Source of the DNA: Geodermatophilus sp. YIM 151500
GTDB lineage: Bacteria > Actinomycetota > Actinomycetes > Mycobacteriales > Geodermatophilaceae
Direction of reading: 5' to 3'
DNA length: 64,000 nt
NCBI RefSeq assembly: GCF_025716945.1
Contig: NZ_JAOVZT010000003.1
Span: 64,032-128,031 of the forward strand
Shown here piece by piece: positions 44,377 to 51,824 of the stretch. Positions within the stretch are counted from its first letter, which is position 1. The number at the start of each line of letters is the position of its first letter. Both the position numbers and the translations under genes were made by a program. The notes beneath the pieces were generated by a model. It was not told where the DNA came from and made no database searches. It saw only the letters and a list, made by a program, of their open reading frames with translations.

Positions 44377-45258
44377 TCAGGCGGCGGGCCGCCGTCCGGT
44401 GCGCTCCTTGACGCGGCGGACGAGCCGGCGGACGACCGGCTCGCGCGGAGCCCGCCTGCCGATGCCCTTGGCGAACTCGGCGTCGCGCACCGCGGCCTGC
44501 GCCGGCGTGGGCGCGGTGCCGCCGAGGTGGGCCGGCAGCCACCAGCGGTCGTCGGGGCCGGAGGGCTGCTGCGGATAGCTGCGCTGGGCCGCGTCGAGCA
44601 GCGCCTCCATCGCCGCCCGCGTGCGGCGCAGCAGGGGTTGGGCCTTCTCCCCCGGTCCGGCCAGGATCGGCTCGCCCAGGACGACGGTCACCGCGACGTC
44701 GCGCCGCAGGTGCACCGGCTGACCCTTGGTGGCCACCCGGTGCCCACCCCAGACGACGGCCGGCACGATCGGCACCCCGGCGTCGATCGCCATGCGGGCC
44801 GCGCCCGCCTTGAGGTCCTTGACCGTGAAGCTGGTGCTGATGGTCGCCTCGGGGAAGACGCCGACCAGCTCGCCGTCCTTCAGCGCGCGGACGGCGGACT
44901 CGAAGGCCGCCGCCCCGGCCTTCCGGTCGACCGGGATGTGCTGCATGGCCCGCATGAACGGCCCGGCGAACCAGTGCTCGAAGACCGCGGCCTTGGCCAT
45001 GAAGCGGACCAGCCGGTGCTGCGGCAGGGCGCCGAGGCCGAGGAAGGTGAAGTCGAGGAAGCTGACGTGGTTGCTGCAGATGACCGCTCCGCCGGTGGCC
45101 GGCACGTTCTCCGCGCCGCGCACGTCGAAGCGGAAGCGGAACAGCCGGAACACGACGAGGGCCAGCCGGACGATCAACCGGTACGGCCGGTCCCGGGGAT
45201 CGGGCGACGGGCCGAACAGGTCGCGCCGGACGACGTCGCGCCAGGTCGCCGTGTACAT
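44377..45258 (-). CDS. plsC: 1-acylglycerol-3-phosphate O-acyltransferase family protein
   Basis: A 293-residue membrane-associated acyltransferase (PlsC domain). NHVSFLDF supplies the catalytic HxxxxD, FPEATIS is the glycerophosphate-binding block, and VPIVPAVVWGGHRV the last one. The C-terminal 60 residues are specific to actinobacterial members. ATG 45258 has TAGATT six bases upstream, a leaderless pattern. It is expected to make phosphatidic acid from lysophosphatidic acid, though some paralogues act on other lipids. Confidence 0.87.
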   Translation of the reverse strand: MYTATWRDVVRRDLFGPSPDPRDRPYRLIVRLALVVFRLFRFRFDVRGAENVPATGGAVICSNHVSFLDFTFLGLGALPQHRLVRFMAKAAVFEHWFAGPFMRAMQHIPVDRKAGAAAFESAVRALKDGELVGVFPEATISTSFTVKDLKAGAARMAIDAGVPIVPAVVWGGHRVATKGQPVHLRRDVAVTVVLGEPILAGPGEKAQPLLRRTRAAMEALLDAAQRSYPQQPSGPDDRWWLPAHLGGTAPTPAQAAVRDAEFAKGIGRRAPREPVVRRLVRRVKERTGRRPAA

Positions 45259-45267
45259 GGCCGGAAT

Positions 45268-46467
45268 CTAGCGGCTGGGCGCAACCGCCGCCCGGGCGAC
45301 GTCCCCGGGCTGCCCGGCCGTCACCGCCACGGCCGCGCGGACCACCGCTGCGGGGTCGCCGGTCTCCCGGAACACGCGGCGCTGCAGGTCGGCACCGGTG
45401 CCGCGGTGCAGCAGGACCCCGACGCCCCGCGTCACCAGGCGCTCGTCCCCGGCGTCGGCGAGGGCCGGCCGGACGTGCTCGACCAGCGCGGCGAGGACGT
45501 CGGCGGCCGGCGCCGGCCGGCCGGTGACCGGGTGCACCAGGTCACCGGTGAGGCCCGACCGGCCGGCCCGCCAGGAGGCCAGGCGCAGCAGCTCGCCGGG
45601 GGCGTCGGGCGGCGGGGTGCCGGCCGCGGCCTCCCGGGCGGCGGTCTCGACCAGGCCGCGGACCAGCCCGGCGAGGACGACGGCGTCCTCGACCCGGAGG
45701 GCGACGTCAGCGGTGCGCACCTCGACCGTCGGCCAGGTCGCGGACAGGCGGGCGTCGAAGTAGAGCATCCCGCGGTCGATCACGGTGCCGGTGGCGAGCA
45801 GGGCGTCCACGAGCCGGTGGTAGGCGGCGGCGTCGGGGACGACGGCGAGCGGCCCGGCGGTCGGCCAGCGGCTCCAGGCCCGGCTGCGGTAGCTGGCGTA
45901 GCCGGTGTCCTCGCCCTGCCAGAACGGTGAGTTCGCCGTCAGTGCCGTGAGCACGGGCAGCCACACCCGGATCCGGTTGAGGACGGCGACGCCCTCCTCG
46001 TCGTCGGCGACCGCCACGTGCACGTGGCAGCCGCAGGTCAGCTGGTCGGTGGCGATCGGCCCGAAGGTGGCCAGCATGCGGGCGTACCGCTCCCCCGGCG
46101 TGGGCCGCGCCCGGACGGCGACCGGCGAGGTGGCCAGCGCCGCGACGCGGGCTCCGGTGGCCGTCGCGGCCGCGGCGGCCCGGTCGCGCCAGTGGCGCAG
46201 CTCGGCCGCGACCTCGTCGAGGGAGCCGCACACCCGGGTGCCCAGCTCCACCTGCTGCGCCATCAGCTCGGGGACCAGGCGCGCGCCGCCGCCCCGGTCG
46301 GCGGAGCCCGGCCGGCCCTCGGCCGCGCGGTCGGCGCGGTCGTGCTCGACGACGTCCTCCCCCTCGCCGCGGCCGGCGGCGACCGCCAGGGCGTCCGGGC
46401 CGAGCGCGACCGGCCGGCCGTCGAGATCGACGACCAGCAGCTCCTCCTCGACCCCGACGGTGCGCAC
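45268..46467 (-). CDS. GCS2-type carboxylate-amine ligase (YbdK family)
   Basis: A 399-residue ATP-dependent ligase of the glutamate-cysteine ligase 2 family. The start TVGVEEELLVVDLDGRPV, the QQVELGTRVCGSLDEV segment, CGCHVHVAVADDEEGVAVLNRIRVWLPVLTALTANSPFWQG, and SRWPTAGPLAVVPDAAAYH are all family marks. GTG 46467 is in the right phase; the nearby ATG 46474 is out of frame. Substrate of YbdK-like proteins in actinobacteria is often unproven; weak glutamate-cysteine ligase activity is known for E. coli YbdK. The first GTTATCCCCAAC copy of this locus lies 84 bases upstream. Confidence 0.88.
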   Translation of the reverse strand: MRTVGVEEELLVVDLDGRPVALGPDALAVAAGRGEGEDVVEHDRADRAAEGRPGSADRGGGARLVPELMAQQVELGTRVCGSLDEVAAELRHWRDRAAAAATATGARVAALATSPVAVRARPTPGERYARMLATFGPIATDQLTCGCHVHVAVADDEEGVAVLNRIRVWLPVLTALTANSPFWQGEDTGYASYRSRAWSRWPTAGPLAVVPDAAAYHRLVDALLATGTVIDRGMLYFDARLSATWPTVEVRTADVALRVEDAVVLAGLVRGLVETAAREAAAGTPPPDAPGELLRLASWRAGRSGLTGDLVHPVTGRPAPAADVLAALVEHVRPALADAGDERLVTRGVGVLLHRGTGADLQRRVFRETGDPAAVVRAAVAVTAGQPGDVARAAVAPSR

Positions 46468-46550
46468 CCGCCCATGGTGGAGCGGGAGCCGCCCGCCGGC
46501 GAGCCGGGCGCCGGGCTTCCGCGACCAGGAGGTGCCCGCACAGACCTCCC

Positions 46551-46562
46551 GTTATCCCCAAC
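46551..46562 (+). promoter_or_regulatory. GTTATCCCCAAC motif, copy 2
   Basis: Lies 84 bases upstream of the ligase gene start and is inverted relative to copy 3, 134 bases away. Flank CTCCC rather than CGGAAC. Confidence 0.6.
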
Positions 46563-46684
46563 GCTGAGTTGCCCCTTTCGGACAACAGCCCTTCCGCCGC
46601 ACGTGTGTCGCCTGCCTTGGCGCCCGTGAGGGCGCCGAAACTCGCGCTTTCTCGCGCGGCCGGCCACCATTCGGTGGCATCATT

Positions 46685-46696
46685 GTTGGGGATAAC
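46685..46696 (-). promoter_or_regulatory. GTTATCCCCAAC motif, copy 3 (inverted)
   Basis: Reads GTTGGGGATAAC on the plus strand, ending 14 bases before ATG 46711. Its outer flank (CGGAACATTACC on the minus strand) resembles copy 1. Position suggests control of the gene at 46711, or a recombination or binding site for its product. Confidence 0.6.
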
Positions 46697-46710
46697 GGTA
46701 ATGTTCCGTC

Positions 46711-47553
46711 ATGGTGGCTCGATGGCAGCAGCCGCTGCCGCAGATGCCGGCTCCACCTGCGGCGATCGCCTGGCGCCGGCTCGCACCACCCCGTGGCTAC
46801 GAGGCGCAGTGGCGGCGGCTCGTCGACGCCGCCCTGGAGCTCGGCGTGGGGCCCGACGACCTCGCGGCGACCGGGCTCGATCCGCTGGCCGCGGCGCGGG
46901 GGTGGAAGCCGGCGACGGTGGCGCTGTACAGCAAGGTGGCCCGGTACGGGGGCCTGGCGCTGGCCACGGCGCGGACACCGGAACCCGATCCACCCCTGCT
47001 CGAGCTGAGACCGCTCACCGAGGTGCGCGGCGACGACCCGGAGCACCTGCGCGCGGTGGCCTGGTGCGCGCTGGCGCTCGGCTGGCCGGCGCCGGTGGGC
47101 GGCTTCCGGTCGCTGCGCCGCGACCAGGTGCACCCCGGCACCCGGCGCCTGCTGGTGCGCACCGACGACGGCGAGTGGGCCGCTCCCGGGGCGCTGACCG
47201 CCTGGCACGCCTGGGAGACCGTGCGCGCCCGCTTCCCCGCCCTCGCGGCGAGCCCCTGGGTGCTGCCGGCGCTACGCCGCGGTCCGGGCTTCGACTCCCG
47301 GGTGGGCGGCCGGCTGTCGAACCAGGCGCTGCAGGTGACCTTCGCCAAGCACGCCGTGCGCACCGCGGGGCACCTGCGCCGGACGGCGCCACCCTCGCGG
47401 CGCGAGGAGGTCGAGGCGCTCGCGGCCGAGTACCAGCGGCTGTCCTACGACTCCTACCGCCGGCTGGCCCTCGCCGCGGGAGCGACGCCGGTATCACCGC
47501 GCGGTGCCGTCCGCGCCGCCCGGGCGCTGCACCACACGCTCCGCCGCGCCTGA
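46711..47553 (+). CDS. Tyrosine recombinase-like protein, probably degenerate
   Basis: A 280-residue basic protein. An N-terminal helical part (KPATVALYSKVARYGGLALA) resembles a core-binding SAM-like domain, and LRAVAWCALALGWPAPVGGFRSLRRDQVHPGTRRLLVR resembles the start of a tyrosine recombinase catalytic domain. The Arg I site after the GW is not conserved, and no HxxR box is clear; RLSNQALQVTFAKHAVRTAG and YDSYRRLALAAG occupy the later positions. I therefore call a recombinase-like fold without evident activity, at modest confidence. ATG 46711; the motif GTTGGGGATAAC is just upstream. No mobile element borders are visible. Confidence 0.5.
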   Translation: MVARWQQPLPQMPAPPAAIAWRRLAPPRGYEAQWRRLVDAALELGVGPDDLAATGLDPLAAARGWKPATVALYSKVARYGGLALATARTPEPDPPLLELRPLTEVRGDDPEHLRAVAWCALALGWPAPVGGFRSLRRDQVHPGTRRLLVRTDDGEWAAPGALTAWHAWETVRARFPALAASPWVLPALRRGPGFDSRVGGRLSNQALQVTFAKHAVRTAGHLRRTAPPSRREEVEALAAEYQRLSYDSYRRLALAAGATPVSPRGAVRAARALHHTLRRA

Positions 47554-47566
47554 CCCGCCGGGCCGG

Positions 47567-48784
47567 TCAGCAGAGGGTGAGCTGCTCGGCGTCCGGCGAC
47601 CCGGCTCCGGACGCCGCCGCCGGCAGGTGCCGGCGCCGGTCGGCCGCCGGGCGCCGGTCGGGAGCCGGTGCTCCCGGCAGGCTGCCGGCCGGGAAGCCAC
47701 CAGCCTCGTCCCCGGGCGCGCCGGGGCCGCCAGCCTCGTCCCCGGGCGCGCCGGGGCCGCCAGCCTCGTCCCCGGGCGCGCCGGGGCCACCGTCCGCGGC
47801 CGCGGGTGCGCCGTCGCGGGCGGCGCCGCCGGACTGCGGGCCGAGACCGTGCCGCGCCAGCAGCGGCGCCACCCGCTCGGTCAACCAGGTGCGGTACTCG
47901 GCCGGGACGTAGGCGCCACGCCCGTACAGCCGGCGGTAGTGCGGCACCAGCCGCGGGTGCTCGCGTGCCAGCCAGGCGGTGAACCACTCGCGGGCGCCGG
48001 GCCGCAGGTGAAGCGGCAGCACGGTCACCCCGGTGGCGCCGGCGTCGGCGACGGCGGCCAGCGCCGCCTCGAGGTCGGCGAGGCGGTCGGTGAGGCCGGG
48101 CAGCACGGGGGCGAGGAAGACGCCGCACGGCAGTCCGGCGTCGGTGATCGCGCGGACCAGCTCCAACCGCGCGCGGGGGGTGGGTGCACCCGGCTCCAGG
48201 GCTGCGTGCAGTTCCTCGTCCCAGATGGCCATCGACACGCCCAGGCCGATCGGGACGTCGGCCGCCGCGGCGCGCAGCAGGGGCAGGTCGCGCCGGAGCA
48301 GCGTGCCCTTGGTGAGGATGGAGAACGGCGTCCCGGACGCGGTCAGCGCGCGGATCACGCCGGGCATCAGCCGGTAGCGCCCCTCGGCCCGCTGGTAGGG
48401 GTCGGTGTTGGTGCCGAGCGCCACGTGCTCGCGCCTCCAGGACCGGCGGGCCAGCTCGCGCCGCAGCACGTCGACGAGATTGGTCTTGACCACGATCTGC
48501 GTGTCGAAATCGCGCCCGCTGTCCAGCTCCAGCCACTCGTGCGTGCCCCGGGCGAAACAGTAGGTGCACTGGTGGGCGCAGCCCCGGTAGGGGTTGATCG
48601 TCCAGCGGAACGGCATGCCCGACGCCTCCGGGACAGCGTTGAGCGCGCTCTTCGCCCGGACCTCGTGCAGCGTGACGCCGGGGAACTCCGGCACCTCGAC
48701 GCTGCGCAGCAGGCCGCGGACGGCCGGGACGCCCGGCAGCGCCGCCGGGTCGTCGAGGTCCAGCCGCTGCGCGTCCCACCGCAT
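47567..48784 (-). CDS. Rv2578c-family radical SAM protein
   Basis: A 405-residue radical SAM protein related to spore photoproduct lyase-like enzymes. The cluster motif is C69-AHQ-C73-TY-C76 in WTINPYRGCAHQCTYCFARG; LGTNTDPYQRAEGRY and FSILTKGTLLRRDLPLL follow. The last 100 residues are disordered and include three perfect GGPGAPGDEA repeats, ending EQLTLC. ATG 48784. A LexA box with a perfect CGAACACGTGTTCG core lies about ten bases upstream, so the gene should be damage-induced. The substrate is unknown; DNA lesion repair is an attractive guess. Confidence 0.9.
   Translation of the reverse strand: MRWDAQRLDLDDPAALPGVPAVRGLLRSVEVPEFPGVTLHEVRAKSALNAVPEASGMPFRWTINPYRGCAHQCTYCFARGTHEWLELDSGRDFDTQIVVKTNLVDVLRRELARRSWRREHVALGTNTDPYQRAEGRYRLMPGVIRALTASGTPFSILTKGTLLRRDLPLLRAAAADVPIGLGVSMAIWDEELHAALEPGAPTPRARLELVRAITDAGLPCGVFLAPVLPGLTDRLADLEAALAAVADAGATGVTVLPLHLRPGAREWFTAWLAREHPRLVPHYRRLYGRGAYVPAEYRTWLTERVAPLLARHGLGPQSGGAARDGAPAAADGGPGAPGDEAGGPGAPGDEAGGPGAPGDEAGGFPAGSLPGAPAPDRRPAADRRRHLPAAASGAGSPDAEQLTLC
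47701..47790 (-). repeat. Three perfect 30-bp in-frame tandem repeats
   Basis: Identical or nearly identical units at 47701-47730, 47731-47760 and 47761-47790 (one base differs at the end of the last), within the disordered C-terminus of the radical SAM gene. Confidence 0.95.
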
Positions 48785-48792
48785 GCCGACAT

Positions 48793-48808
48793 ACGAACAC
48801 GTGTTCGA
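48793..48808. promoter_or_regulatory. LexA SOS box
   Basis: ACGAACACGTGTTCGA, one mismatch from the actinobacterial consensus TCGAACRNNNGTTCGA, with a perfect 14-base palindromic core. It ends ten bases before the radical SAM ATG on the minus strand. Confidence 0.85.
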
Positions 48809-48838
48809 CGGCGTGTCCAGCCGGGGCGCGGCGGGTCG

Positions 48839-49324
48839 TCAGATCGGCGGGCGGCCCTCGTAGAACGTCGACAGCACGACCGTCGTCCGGGTGGTCACGT
48901 TGGCCGCCGCGCGGATCTCCTGCAGCAGCGCCTCCAGCGCGTCCGGCGAGGACACCCGCACCTTGAGGATGTAGCTCTCCACGCCGGCGACCGAGTGGCA
49001 GGCCTCGATCGCGGTCAGGTGGGCCAGCCGGGCCGGCGCGTCGTCGGGCTGGGCCACGTCGATCGGGGTGATGGACACGAACGCGGTCAGCCCGACGCCG
49101 AGCGCCGCCGCGTCGAGCTTGGCGTGGTAGCCGGTGATCAGGCCCCGCTGCTCCAGCCGGCGGACCCGCTGGTGCACCGCCGACACCGACAGACCCACCC
49201 GCTCGGCCAGCTCGGTGTAGCTGGCCCGGCCGTCGCGGGCCAGCGCGGCCAGCAGGGCCCGGTCCACGTCGGCCGACGCGAGCGGGGCCGCGCCGGGGTC
49301 AGCCGGGGAGGACGACGAGCTCAC
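48839..49324 (-). CDS. Lrp/AsnC family transcriptional regulator
   Basis: A 161-residue regulator with an N-terminal helix-turn-helix (DVDRALLAALARDGRASYTELAERVGLSVSAVHQRVRRLEQRGLI) and a C-terminal RAM/AsnC ligand domain (AIEACHSVAGVESYILKVRVSSPDALEALL). GTG 49324 lies inside the end of the M24 peptidase gene (26-base overlap), so the two are cotranslated; later starts would shorten an unconserved Ser/Ala leader. Amino acids are the usual effectors; coupling to a proline dipeptidase-like enzyme suggests control by an amino acid. Confidence 0.9.
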   Translation of the reverse strand: MSSSSSPADPGAAPLASADVDRALLAALARDGRASYTELAERVGLSVSAVHQRVRRLEQRGLITGYHAKLDAAALGVGLTAFVSITPIDVAQPDDAPARLAHLTAIEACHSVAGVESYILKVRVSSPDALEALLQEIRAAANVTTRTTVVLSTFYEGRPPI

Positions 49325-50450
49325 GGGGACCGTCGTTCAGCGTCCGGACGCCGTCGTCGGTGCAGACGACGATGTCCTCGATCCGGGCTCCGCACCGGCC
49401 GGCGAAGTAGATGCCCGGCTCCACGGAGAACGCCATGCCCGGCTCCAGCGGCAGCGCGTTGCCGGCGACGACGTAGGGCGCCTCGTGGGTGTCCAGGCCG
49501 ATGCCGTGCCCGGTGCGGTGGATGAACTGCTCGCCCCACCCGGCGACGGCGATCAGCTCGCGCGCCGCGGCGTCCACCTGCTCGGCGGTGACGCCGGGGC
49601 GGACGGCCGCCGTGGCCGCCGCCTGCGCGGCCTGCAGCACGCCGTACCACTCGGCGGTCGCCGCGTCGGGGTCGCGCCCGACGGCGTAGGTGCGGGTGCA
49701 GTCGGACCGGTAGCCGGTCGCGGTCATCCCGCCGATGTCGACGACGACGAGGTCGCCGGCCTCGATCGCGCGGCCGGACAGCTCGTGGTGCGGGCTGGCG
49801 CCGTTCGGTCCCGAGCCGACGATGGTGAAGTCGACCGCCACGTGCCCCTCGGCGAGGATCGCCGCGGCGATGTCGGCGCCGACCTCGGCCTCGGTGCGGC
49901 CGACCCGCAGCCACTCCCCCATCCGCGCGTGCACCCGGTCGATGGCCGCGCCGGCGGCGGCGAGCTCCTGGATCTCGGCCGGCGTCTTGACCACCCGCAG
50001 CCGGTCGACGACCGGGCCGGCCAGCTCCAGCGCCGACCCGGGCAGCGCCCGCTGGACGCCGAGCGCGTGCTCGGCCCAGGTGCGCGCCCCGACGGCCACC
50101 CGCCGCGGCGCCGTCCCGAGCCGCGCGGTGGCCGCACCGGCCAGCAGCGCGAACGGGTCGTCGGTCTCGTCCCAGGCCATCAGCTCGAGCTGGAGTGCGG
50201 CGGCCGGGCTGGCGTCGACCATCGGCGCCTCCAGGCGCGGCACCACCAGGTAGGGCTCGCCGCGGCGGGGCACCGCCAGCGCGGTGAGCCGCTCCATCGC
50301 GTGGGCGGCATAGCCGGTGAGATAGCGCAGGTCGGACCCCGGCGTCAGCACGAGCAGGTCGATGCCCGCCTGCTCGGCCCGCGCACGCGCCCCGTGCACC
50401 CGGTCGATCGACACGAGCGGGTCGCCGGGCGGCGCGGCTGCGGTCGTCAC
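49299..50450 (-). CDS. M24 family Xaa-Pro peptidase
   Basis: A 383-residue pita-bread metallopeptidase that cleaves Xaa-Pro bonds. The N-terminal creatinase-like domain (DLLVLTPGSDLRYLTGY) and the catalytic domain (VVDIGG, YRSDCTRTYAVG, HRTGHGIGLDTHEAPYV, GMAFSVEPGIYF, ARIEDIVV) contain the two Asp, the His and the two Glu metal ligands. GTG 50450 has TAGGCT six bases upstream. It corresponds in position to pepE (Rv2089c) next to the exonuclease and helY region. Confidence 0.93.
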   Translation of the reverse strand: MTTAAAPPGDPLVSIDRVHGARARAEQAGIDLLVLTPGSDLRYLTGYAAHAMERLTALAVPRRGEPYLVVPRLEAPMVDASPAAALQLELMAWDETDDPFALLAGAATARLGTAPRRVAVGARTWAEHALGVQRALPGSALELAGPVVDRLRVVKTPAEIQELAAAGAAIDRVHARMGEWLRVGRTEAEVGADIAAAILAEGHVAVDFTIVGSGPNGASPHHELSGRAIEAGDLVVVDIGGMTATGYRSDCTRTYAVGRDPDAATAEWYGVLQAAQAAATAAVRPGVTAEQVDAAARELIAVAGWGEQFIHRTGHGIGLDTHEAPYVVAGNALPLEPGMAFSVEPGIYFAGRCGARIEDIVVCTDDGVRTLNDGPRELVVLPG

Positions 50451-50522
50451 GGCCGAAGCCTAGCCACCGCGGCGCGGGCCGCCGCGCCGCGGCGGGCGCC
50501 CGGACCGATAACGTCCGCGGCC

Positions 50523-51452
50523 GTGACGACCATGCTGCTGGACGCCGCCAGCCTCTACTTCCGGGCGTTCTACGGCGTCCCCACCAGCGTGACCTCCCCG
50601 GACGGGCGGCCGGTCAACGCCGTCCGCGGCTTCCTGGACATGACCGCCCGGCTGCTGACCACCCACCGGCCGGACCGGCTCGTGGCCTGCTGGGACGACG
50701 ACTGGCGACCGGCGTTCCGCGTCGCGGCCCTGCCCTCCTACAAGGCCCACCGGCTCGCGCCCGACGGCACCGAGGAGGTCGTGCCCGACGAGCTGACCCC
50801 GCAGGTCCCGGTGCTGGTCGAGGTGCTCGCCGCGGCCGGCGTCGCCCGCGTCGGGGCGCCCGGCTACGAGGCCGACGACGTGATCGGCACCCTGGCCACC
50901 CGGGCCCGGGGACCGGTCGACGTCGTCACCGGCGACCGCGACCTGTTCCAGCTGGTGGACGACGCCCGCGGCGTGCGGGTCCTCTACACCGCCCGCGGCA
51001 TCCTCGACATCGAGGTGGTCGACGAGGCGGCGGTCACCGCGAAGTACGGCATCCCCGGCCGGGCCTACGCCGACTTCGCCGTGCTGCGCGGCGACCCCAG
51101 CGACGGCCTGCCCGGCGTGCCCGGGATCGGCGCCAAGACGGCGGCGGCGCTGGTCACCGCGTTCGGCGACCTGGCGGGCATCCGGGAGGCGGCGTCCCGT
51201 ACCGCCGTGCCGCGGCCGCCGCTGACGGCGGCGGTGCTCAAGCGGCTGCACGCCGCGGGCGCGTACCTGGACGCCGCCCCGGTGGTGGTGGCGGTGGCGA
51301 AGGACATCGACCTGCCCCCGGTCGACGGCGACCTGCCCCGCCGGCCGGCGGACGCGGACACCCTCGCCGGGCTCGCCGCCGCGCACGGGATCGAGTCGTC
51401 GCTGCGCCGGCTGGGTGCCGCGCTGGGCTGGCCGGCGGACGCGCCGGCCTGA
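50523..51452 (+). CDS. 5'-3' exonuclease, PolI-like
   Basis: A 309-residue stand-alone homologue of the DNA polymerase I 5'-nuclease domain. Catalytic acidic residues are visible in LLDAASLYFRAFYG, CWDDDWRPAFR, GYEADDVIGTLA and VVTGDRDLFQLVDD; the helix-hairpin-helix is GLPGVPGIGAKTAAALV. GTG 50523 has TAACGT eight bases upstream, and ATG 50532 is an alternative. It matches Rv2090 in place and orientation, probably working in flap or Okazaki fragment processing. Confidence 0.92.
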   Translation: MTTMLLDAASLYFRAFYGVPTSVTSPDGRPVNAVRGFLDMTARLLTTHRPDRLVACWDDDWRPAFRVAALPSYKAHRLAPDGTEEVVPDELTPQVPVLVEVLAAAGVARVGAPGYEADDVIGTLATRARGPVDVVTGDRDLFQLVDDARGVRVLYTARGILDIEVVDEAAVTAKYGIPGRAYADFAVLRGDPSDGLPGVPGIGAKTAAALVTAFGDLAGIREAASRTAVPRPPLTAAVLKRLHAAGAYLDAAPVVVAVAKDIDLPPVDGDLPRRPADADTLAGLAAAHGIESSLRRLGAALGWPADAPA

Positions 51453-51488
51453 GCCGACGCCCGGGTTTCGGTCCGCCGGCGGGCGGGT

Positions 51489-51824
51489 TCAGGGCTCGGC
51501 CCAGGAGTACGCGGCCTCGGCCGCGTCGGTCACCGTGATCCGGATGGTGACGTCCTCGCCGTCGGCCGTGGCGCCGCGACAGGTGTAGGTGGCACCGGTG
51601 ACGACCAGCATCCGCTCGTCGCAGGACAGGTCCAGGGCGACGCCCTCGCGCTGCTCGAACTGCGCGGCGACGTCACGCTCGACCGCGGTGCGGTCCAGCA
51701 CCCGGGAGCCGAGCACGCCGGCCAGCACGACCACGACGATCGCGACGACCAGGGTCAGCGCGACCAGCGTGAGCAGCAGCCCGCGACGCGACCGCCGGCG
51801 CGGCCGGGGCGCGCCGGCGGTCAG
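51489..51824 (-). CDS. DUF4333 family membrane-anchored protein
   Basis: A protein of about 110 residues with a basic N-terminus, a transmembrane helix (LLLTLVALTLVVAIVVVVLAGVLG) and an outside domain of about 75 residues (VERDVAAQFEQREGVALDLSCDE, ATYTCRGATADGEDVTIRITVTD) with the Cys pair of DUF4333. No ATG or GTG precedes the helix in frame; the best start is a CTG at 51824 that overlaps the helY stop. It sits at the Rv2091c position. The domain fold is familiar but its role is unknown. Confidence 0.7.
   Translation of the reverse strand: MTAGAPRPRRRSRRGLLLTLVALTLVVAIVVVVLAGVLGSRVLDRTAVERDVAAQFEQREGVALDLSCDERMLVVTGATYTCRGATADGEDVTIRITVTDAAEAAYSWAEP

Noticed and set aside
46551-46562. DnaA boxes or a second origin at the GTTATCCCCAAC sites
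   Set aside because: Only one copy per 60-130 bases, one mismatch to the DnaA box each, no AT-rich unwinding region and no replication genes nearby.
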